The notes beneath the pieces are model-generated. The model searched no databases. It saw only the letters and a program-made list of their open reading frames with translations, and had not been told where the DNA came from. A program made the position numbers and the translations under genes. Of a stretch of 64,000 nucleotides of DNA, positions 58,071-64,000 are shown piece after piece (the first letter of the stretch is position 1; the number at the start of each line of letters is the position of its first letter). The stretch comes from Datisca glomerata (taxonomy: Eukaryota; Streptophyta; Magnoliopsida; Cucurbitales; Datiscaceae): assembly GCA_003255025.1 (NCBI GenBank), contig QANY01002308.1, positions 234,888 to 298,887 of the forward strand, read 5' to 3'.

Positions 58071-60043
58071 TATTGGAAATGTCCCCATAAATTAAGGAGT
58101 GATAACTATTTATGAGTATTTAGTTATTTCTCTGACATTTATGTATTACTGAATTTTATGAATCAATGAAAGTTTTTCGTTAATTAAAGTGTGTTTATAA
58201 TTTACTTAAGTCCTTGAACTATTGTCAACGTAAGAAGAGTAAAGACAGAGGGGCCTTCCAGACAAACTCTTTTGAAATAGTTCAAAAGATTATTTGTAGT
58301 CTAAGGAGCGATTAGGCAATCGAGTCTGATTATGACTGTTAGGTTGAACCAAATGATGTCGGTCTTGGGGCATGGGAATAGAGACTCTAACACTTAACCT
58401 AGACATGTTATGAAACATGTTGAATAAACCAGTAACAAATCTAATTGTTACTCCTTAAGGGTATTTTCATGATTGCTTAATCCTAAGGTGAATACGAAAC
58501 TTGACTTAGTTACTTACAGTCTTTGATACGCCAAAGGAGTGAGTTTGAATTATCGGACAATACCTCGACTATTGGGATAGTAATTCAACTGTGTTGTAGT
58601 TACATGATTCACAGATATGAAATTTATGGCAAGGTTTTAAAATGTAACAATATCATCTTATGCTTTATTGATGGGTTGAAGGAATGAGTTCGAATTGTCG
58701 GACAGTATCACTGCTGTTGGGATCGTGATTCAACTATGTTGGAGTTACGTGATTCACAGATATGGAATTCATGGTGAGATTGCAAAATGCAACAATATCA
58801 CTTTATGTTTTATTGATGGGTGTGTGAATAAATAAACATGGCCAGGTACTCAATGAAATGAATCATTGAATAAGACATGGCGAACTGTGCGAGACAATTC
58901 ACTGTTATTTTTTTTTATCCACAGTCAATAAAAGAGTTAAGGAAATAATAACTAGAGGGGTAAACAGTAATTTTACATCCCACTCTTGTTATTGATATTC
59001 ACAAAGGGTGACATAGTAAAATACTCTGTGGATTTTGAAATAAAAAGTGTTTATTTATACAAACAAAAAATGTAGCGCGCATGAATTTAGAGTTGATTTG
59101 GTATCGGACCTATAGTTGAGTCATACAATATCATGATTAAATAGGTCAGAAATTTATGGAGATAAATTCTCTGAGTATTTGAATCCTATAAATTTAGTCA
59201 TGTGAGTCAACTCGGTCTTAGAAGTAGTTGATAAGGAAAGGAATGAGAAACAACACTAGTTTGACCAAAAACATGTTTTGGAGCAAGATGAGTGTTGTCA
59301 CTTAATTAGTGAAGAGAAAAATTGATGTTCAAATTAACTAATTTCTTATTTTCTAATTATTAGATAATTATTAAATGAAAGAATTAAATAATTAATTGAT
59401 GAAGATCAATTTGATTTATCAATTTGGATTGATGAATTTGAATATAGTATTGGCTCTAGGGAATATGTAAAATAGTAGAGGGCAGTGTAGTGAGGAGATT
59501 TTCGACAATTTACAAAATAAGGGCATCTATGTAAATTTGTAATCATTACATAAGGGATGACATTAAGGTTGCCTAAACAAAACGAGGGGTTGACACAACC
59601 CTGATCATAGTATGTGATTACACAGAGCAAAGAAAATAGTTTCTCCTCTCCCCTCCTTGTTGCCGCCAATTTCTATAGAGGAAGAAGATTTTTTTTTCTT
59701 CCTCTAGTTTTTTGAGAGCCCACACTTGTTACTAACGGCATCTTTATAAGATATACTTCTGAATCCTACGAGTGATTGTTGGTGTGAACATTTTTTGAAG
59801 TCCTGCGAAGAACGAAGAACGCGAGACGACTAATTGGATTCCATCAAATCAAAATTTCTCCGATACAAGAAATGTATAAACTTGTTTCTACCTATTCTAA
59901 ATAAGCATATCTAAATATGCATGATCATAAAAGGTTTTATATTTAATATTTTTAAATAGTTGATATGATTTTTTTTTATTTTTCGCCGACGAACCGCTCG
60001 TGGTTCATTGGTTTTCCTCAAATTTTTAAAATCTGATCCAACA
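58071..60043 (+). repeat. 3' LTR of the fourth Copia
   Basis: Starts TATTGGAAATGTCCCC right after the polypurine tract (TGTTGG expected, G to A at base 2) and ends ATCTGATCCAACA. At 1973 bases it resembles the long LTR of the inner Copia at 19143 in size and termini. A tandem duplication of about 141 bases lies at about 58535-58818. There is no 5' LTR in the window to confirm limits. Confidence 0.72.
58535..58818 (+). repeat. Tandem duplication (about 141 bases) within the LTR
   Basis: Each unit contains GGA(G/A)TGAGTT(T/C)GAATT(A/G)TC, AATTCAACT-type sequence, GATTCACAGATATG(A/G)AATT and TTTATTGATGGGT. The two units differ at scattered positions. Confidence 0.8.
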
Positions 60044-60723
60044 ACGATTACAGAGGAGAACTGGAGAAGGGAGAAGGCGTCAGTGATTAGGGTAGTATGA
60101 AATGAAAGGGATGTAGGGAAATGTAAATGAAACCCTACCCCTAAAAATTTGGCTTATATATGGAGTGGTTTGATCAAAACGGCGCCGTATAGAAGGTAGT
60201 AGTTCAGAAATATACATAGCTTATAAAATGATGTCGTTTTACATTTTAAGTTTCGGTTCAGTTCAAAAATGAATTTCTTACGAGCTGAACCTAACCGAAC
60301 CGTAGGGACCTAAAAATTGAAGTTTACAAGCTATCTTGTTTTAGCATAATCTACTAGTTTTTAAAACTTAATCATATTTTTATCTTATTTAAGTAACCAG
60401 TTTGAAAAAACACTGAGCTAACACCTTCTAAAATTTAAATTCACAAATTGTTTTGAGTTACAAGCTATAAGCTTTAGCTTAATACAACCCCATCAATGTC
60501 CAAATACAAAATAGAAACAATATTGCCTATAATAATGGAGTAAACAAAAAGAAACTATTGCTTATTATCTAGGAAAGAAATGTCAGTTAAAAAATAGAGA
60601 TGTCTATTTAGATTTAGAAAGTGAATACGTATATCGATATTTATCACATTAGGCATATGAATTCTTGTCCAAACATTGGTATAATATTATAAGTAACTGT
60701 AAGTAAGGAGACACCTATACCTC
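60044..60723. other. Spacer between Copia LTR and pararetroviral sequence, no gene seen
   Basis: AT-rich. It contains an element-like patch AAAACGGCGCCGT and a pair of related strings (TTCGGTTCAGTTC / CGAGCTGAACCTAACCGAAC) near 60250-60300. No coding region. Confidence 0.45.
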
Positions 60724-61562
60724 ATGAGTGAATCAACCAGCCTCGAACTCGTTCGACTTTCCTCTTCCTTCTCTCCTCAAGATCTTCCCCCTTCTGTTCG
60801 TAGAACTCTAGCCAACAAGATTGACAATCTTGTTGAAATTCATCATCTTCTCAAAGATGTCAGGATTCAAGAAACTGAATTACCTCTACTTAGTCCATAC
60901 AGAATTTATCATCGATCTAACCGGGTGCTTCGAAGTCTCAGAACTCTCATTTCTACTAATCGGCCCCATCTTAAAAAGATCGTTCAGACCACCAAATTAG
61001 ATCAATGTGGTTTCCAAGCCACCACTTCAGAACAGTATGTCAATCTTGAGATCCCTCAAGAGTTGCTTAATGGTTGTGAGACACAAGGATATACTCACCT
61101 CCGTGTTGGCACTATTCGCCTTGCTCTGACTCTCCATGGAAGAAAAGGAATTGCAGCCACTGCTCGTATCACTCTCCTTGATACCACATTCACCACTTAT
61201 AACAATGCTTTGATCGGTTCAATTTTAACTACTCTCAACAATGGAACTGTTATCTTCACCATCGCCCCCTGTTCAACATCAAACTTTCAAATCTGACTCT
61301 TCCCCAAGGATTGAAAGTTCAAGTCCAGATTGTTGGAGCAGAACAAGATGTCTGAGCCATCATGGCCAGCCTTCATCACCAAATAATCTACCGCCTTCAG
61401 AGCCACTCTTTTGATCTCCACTTTCCAAACTCCACTCAAGACGCTCTTTTTGTTGTCTCTGAAAGAGCCGATGATACCTCCATCATCCAGATCCCTCGGC
61501 ACGTATCCAAAGAAGAACTTACCCAGCTGATGCCACTTAAATGGATCAACAACTATGAGTGA
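60724..61562 (+). pseudogene. Endogenous pararetrovirus (Caulimoviridae-like) movement protein region
   Basis: An open frame of 190 codons (60724-61296) starts at ATG and includes LLSPYRIYHRSNRVLRSLR, TTKLDQCGFQATTSEQYVNL and THLRVGTIRLALTLHGRKG. This is the core of the 30K-type movement protein found at the start of the ORF1 polyprotein of petuvirus/florendovirus-like endogenous caulimovirids. The protein tubulates or dilates plasmodesmata for cell-to-cell spread. Near 61280-61300 the frame shifts, a TGA lies at about 61352, and the continuation reads in another frame to a TGA at 61560. The copy is therefore not expressible as a full protein. Assignment to a genus is not possible from this region alone. 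Confidence 0.78.
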
Positions 61563-62434
61563 TAGTTTCATGCTATCTAGAGAGATGTCCATACATCTGC
61601 CCCTCCTAAGGCACACCGACTACCAGATGGGACCGTGAAAACTATTTTCACGAGACCTGGCAAAGAAGACCCCTCTTCTGGTGTACCCTTATTTTCTGAA
61701 AGCATCTTAACTATCGTTCATGCTTACATCCTGTCTTGGAGTTGTCCTTCGCTTTCCTGGATAAATCATTCATCTCAGCCCTGCTATGTGTCTCACATTA
61801 ATGGTCATTTCGTATGGGATGTTGCCCTAGAAAACTGCGATCCAGACTGTGGATGTAATGAGCCTGAATGGAAAGAGGACTCGTCTGATGATGATTTATC
61901 CTTTCCAAAGGTTTCTACAATCCATAAGAAGCCTTGGAGAACTTCTTGTCGATAGCATAAAACCCATTATCACTCAGATGATGATGATCCCACCCTCCAC
62001 TCACTGCTCGATGCTGGACTGGTCCACAACCCTCAGTCTCTTCCATGCAATTGTCTCTTTATGAGCTGCTCAATGAAACGGGCCATGGCGATCTTCTACC
62101 CAAGAAGCGTCTAGACCTGGTCATGCCAGTACAATCTTTCACACATCATTTCCCATGTCTTGCAATGATGGAATCCTATGATGAGGATTATCCATCTTTG
62201 ACCAGGAGAACCAACCCAGCAACAAACGTGTTTACACGCCCGTTCTCCATGCCTACTGAGGTTACTCCTACAGGAGCAGCTAGGACTCTCCCTGCGGAGG
62301 AAGAAGTTTTTAATTGGCAGACTGAAAATGTAGTTTGTAAAAACAAGACCCTTACAAAGATTGATTCAAAATTGGATATGTTGACTCTTAAGTTCGACAC
62401 CCTAACCAGTCAGGTAGGGCATATCTCAGATTAA
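61563..62434 (+). pseudogene. Pararetroviral polyprotein, region between movement and coat domains
   Basis: Two open segments in different frames (61635-61955 and 62045-62434). The first has a Cys/Asp-rich patch (ENCDPDCGCNEPEWK) followed by acidic residues. The second ends LDMLTLKFDTLTSQVGHISD before TAA, a probable coiled-coil stretch. Intermediate stops and one frameshift separate them. Position and composition fit the linker between movement and coat domains in ORF1 polyproteins of this virus group. Confidence 0.6.
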
Positions 62435-63430
62435 GTTCAGTAGCTTTGAGAGATATTATCTTCAAAGGTTTTGCACCTAGATGCTGAATTGAAGCACTTT
62501 ATAGAAAAAGGATACATGGGATCAGAGTTCATTAAAAAAGAGCAAGAACTTTCCCATATCAAACATGATCTCTATAGGATAGAAGCCGATATGGCTAAAG
62601 AGCACTCTCAAGCTATATATGATCCATATCCTTCCTACCCTATGAGCTTGCAAGCTCCTAAGTATCCTTCCTCTTCCATGACTTATCCCAAGGCATCCGA
62701 TTATAACAATATCTTCAAGATGTCTTATCCCATCCGAAGACAGCTACGGCAGTCTAGACCCAAACCATCAACTCTCCCAGAACAACCTATATGAACCTAT
62801 ACCACCTTCTCTACAACAATCCCCCTCTCTGGCTGATCGAAAAAATAAATCCCATGTTGATCCTGATCATGCCATTTACTCCTTACATTCTTTTAATCCT
62901 TTCCAGATTCTCTCCCCAAACAGAACTGATGACTCCAGCTTTTATGATTATGGCTCTAGTCTTGCTTCGGATGAATGTCAAGTTGACGTGTCCAAGATTG
63001 CTATGGTTTAACTTGGCGATATAGACGAAGAACCTTCTGTGGATGACCTTCCTCCCGCAACACATACCCAAGAAAAAATGACAGATTATAAACTAACTAC
63101 AGGCCTTTGGTTCATTTTTTATGATCTATCTCCAAACAAATAACGCGATCGCCTTTATGAATTTGGAGCTTGGATTGATTTACAACTCACCAAACAAGAT
63201 GTGGCCCTTGAAGATGTCCTTTCCAAATTTTTATCTCGATTTACAGGAACTCTGAGAGAATAGTTTCAAAGTCTCAGTCCTTATCAGAAGCTACTTGCAG
63301 TTCGTAGCCCTGATGCTGGTACTCTTTTGGGCATGATACACAAAGAATTCATTGGAGATTTCCAGATAATTGACAAACGAAGTCGCCATGAGTACTTTGA
63401 AATAAAATGGGAGAAACTCTACCAATAAGT
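62435..63430 (+). pseudogene. Pararetroviral coat-protein-like region, truncated
   Basis: A first segment (62471-62794) continues the coiled-coil-like part. From about 63096, in another frame, codons for GAWIDLQLTKQDVALED and LLGMIHKEFIGDF resemble the capsid domain of caulimovirids. Breaks include a TAA at 63141, a TAG at 63261 and a TAA at 63425. Similarity stops shortly after 63430. The zinc knuckle, protease, RT and RNase H that should follow are absent from the window. The whole insertion is a defective, old copy. Confidence 0.6.
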
Positions 63431-63844
63431 CCAGAACAAGAACCGACATCTTGAGAATGGAGAATCATTACCTCCTGGACTCGATAGAACATATGAACGG
63501 AAATGAGGGTTCAGACTGAAAGTCAAATGGTTGTGATTGATTGACCCGAACCACGGGTTGTTGAGGATAAAACAGCTGAAATGAATGAGTAAAGTAAATG
63601 AGTCAACGCCTGAAAGAAATCTCATCAGTTGAAAGTATAGGGGATGTGATCATCCCATTTATTATTCTTATTATTATTATTGTAAGGCCTATAACTATAA
63701 GCTTATGTATTACCAGCCACTTGGGCGAAGAGTAAGATTATATATAAGTAATTATTCATGTAAGTAAATAAGCAAACAATAATATCAATAACCAGCCATA
63801 GTAGGCGGTGAACAGTTTAGTTATGCAGAAATTGAAGTAGAAAT
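63431..63844 (+). other. Non-coding, possibly pararetroviral intergenic sequence
   Basis: No open frame. TATATATAAG at 63739-63748, after a CACTTGGGCGAAGAG stretch and followed by AGTAAATAAG, would fit a pararetroviral promoter and RNA start region read on the plus strand. The primer-site-like motif of this side is in the opposite orientation, so the direction of function is unclear. Confidence 0.35.
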
Positions 63845-64000
63845 AGTATATGAACGGTATTATCCCCACCAAGTTTGACTCTGATACTAAAAGGAGTGAA
63901 ATTAAACAATAAGATTAAAAACTTAGGGTGTAAGATTAAAAACTTACACGCCTTTTGGTATCAAAGCCAAACCTGGTGGGAATAATACTGTTCATTTACT
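63845..64000. repeat. Inverted repeat with two opposed tRNA-Met primer-site-like motifs
   Basis: Left arm about 63845-63898 and right arm 63947-64000 are reverse complements over about 54 bases with roughly 10% mismatch. The right arm contains TGGTATCAAAGCC (63956-63968), and the left arm, on the minus strand, TAGTATCAGAGTC (63889-63877); compare the initiator tRNA-Met complement TGGTATCAGAGCC. The 48-base centre holds TAAGATTAAAAACTTA twice (63910-63925 and 63931-63946). The right arm reaches the end of the window and may continue. Confidence 0.8.

Noticed and set aside
59406..59669. Minus-strand 87-codon frame in the fourth Copia LTR
   Set aside because: Lies entirely within an LTR with no domain; chance frame.

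Overview
The window is plant nuclear DNA, most likely from a eudicot with a transposon-rich genome. It is AT-rich and made largely of nested, decayed transposable elements. It also holds broken plant genes (cyclin T, matrixin-type metalloproteinase, plant-mobile-domain genes), a piece of mitochondrial rps12 with unedited codons, and an endogenous pararetrovirus fragment. I see no intact protein-coding gene, tRNA, rRNA or CRISPR array. Almost every recognisable coding stretch carries stops or frameshifts, so most entries are pseudogenes or mobile-element parts.

Layout. 1-3210: 3' end of a Ty3/Gypsy (Tat-like) element with a cyclin T first exon inside it, ending in a 3' LTR that abuts an unidentified exon. 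3987-4915: broken matrix metalloproteinase gene (minus). 5405-6835: minisatellite built on TTCACCAAATACGTA, followed by a zone of AATCGCC-like motifs. 7933-11820: two convergent, decayed plant-mobile-domain-like genes. 11850-15300: gene-poor, with a GA microsatellite. 15381-27066: a minus-strand Copia element split in its gag by a second minus-strand Copia (19143-26305). 27072-31100: AT-rich, with segments duplicated from the flanks of the first Copia. 31147-32271: Copia RT fragment. 33145-35430: MITE-like repeats inside a local tandem duplication.

About 35230-56640: a third minus-strand Copia, taken apart by later insertions. Its gag-pol continues across an Athila-like Gypsy element (39902-47517) and a 4.6-kb Mutator-like element (48084-52726, 9-bp target duplication). 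The Mutator-like element carries a broken mudrA-type transposase on the plus strand and, converging on it, a spliced GRF zinc-finger gene on the minus strand. Its left terminal inverted repeat is itself interrupted by the rps12 fragment. 56650-60043: a fourth Copia, plus strand, internally deleted, with a long 3' LTR.

60724-63430: movement-protein and coat-protein region of an endogenous caulimovirus-like pararetrovirus with several breaks and no protease, RT or RNase H. It is followed by an inverted repeat that contains two opposed initiator-tRNA-Met primer-site-like sequences and runs to the window end.

The window reads mainly as a record of insertion order and template switching rather than as a set of cooperating genes. 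The most informative places are the Mutator-like element with its second gene and mitochondrial insert, the gag-LTR-gag chimera in the Athila derivative, the captured cyclin T exon, and the pararetroviral inverted repeat at the right end.
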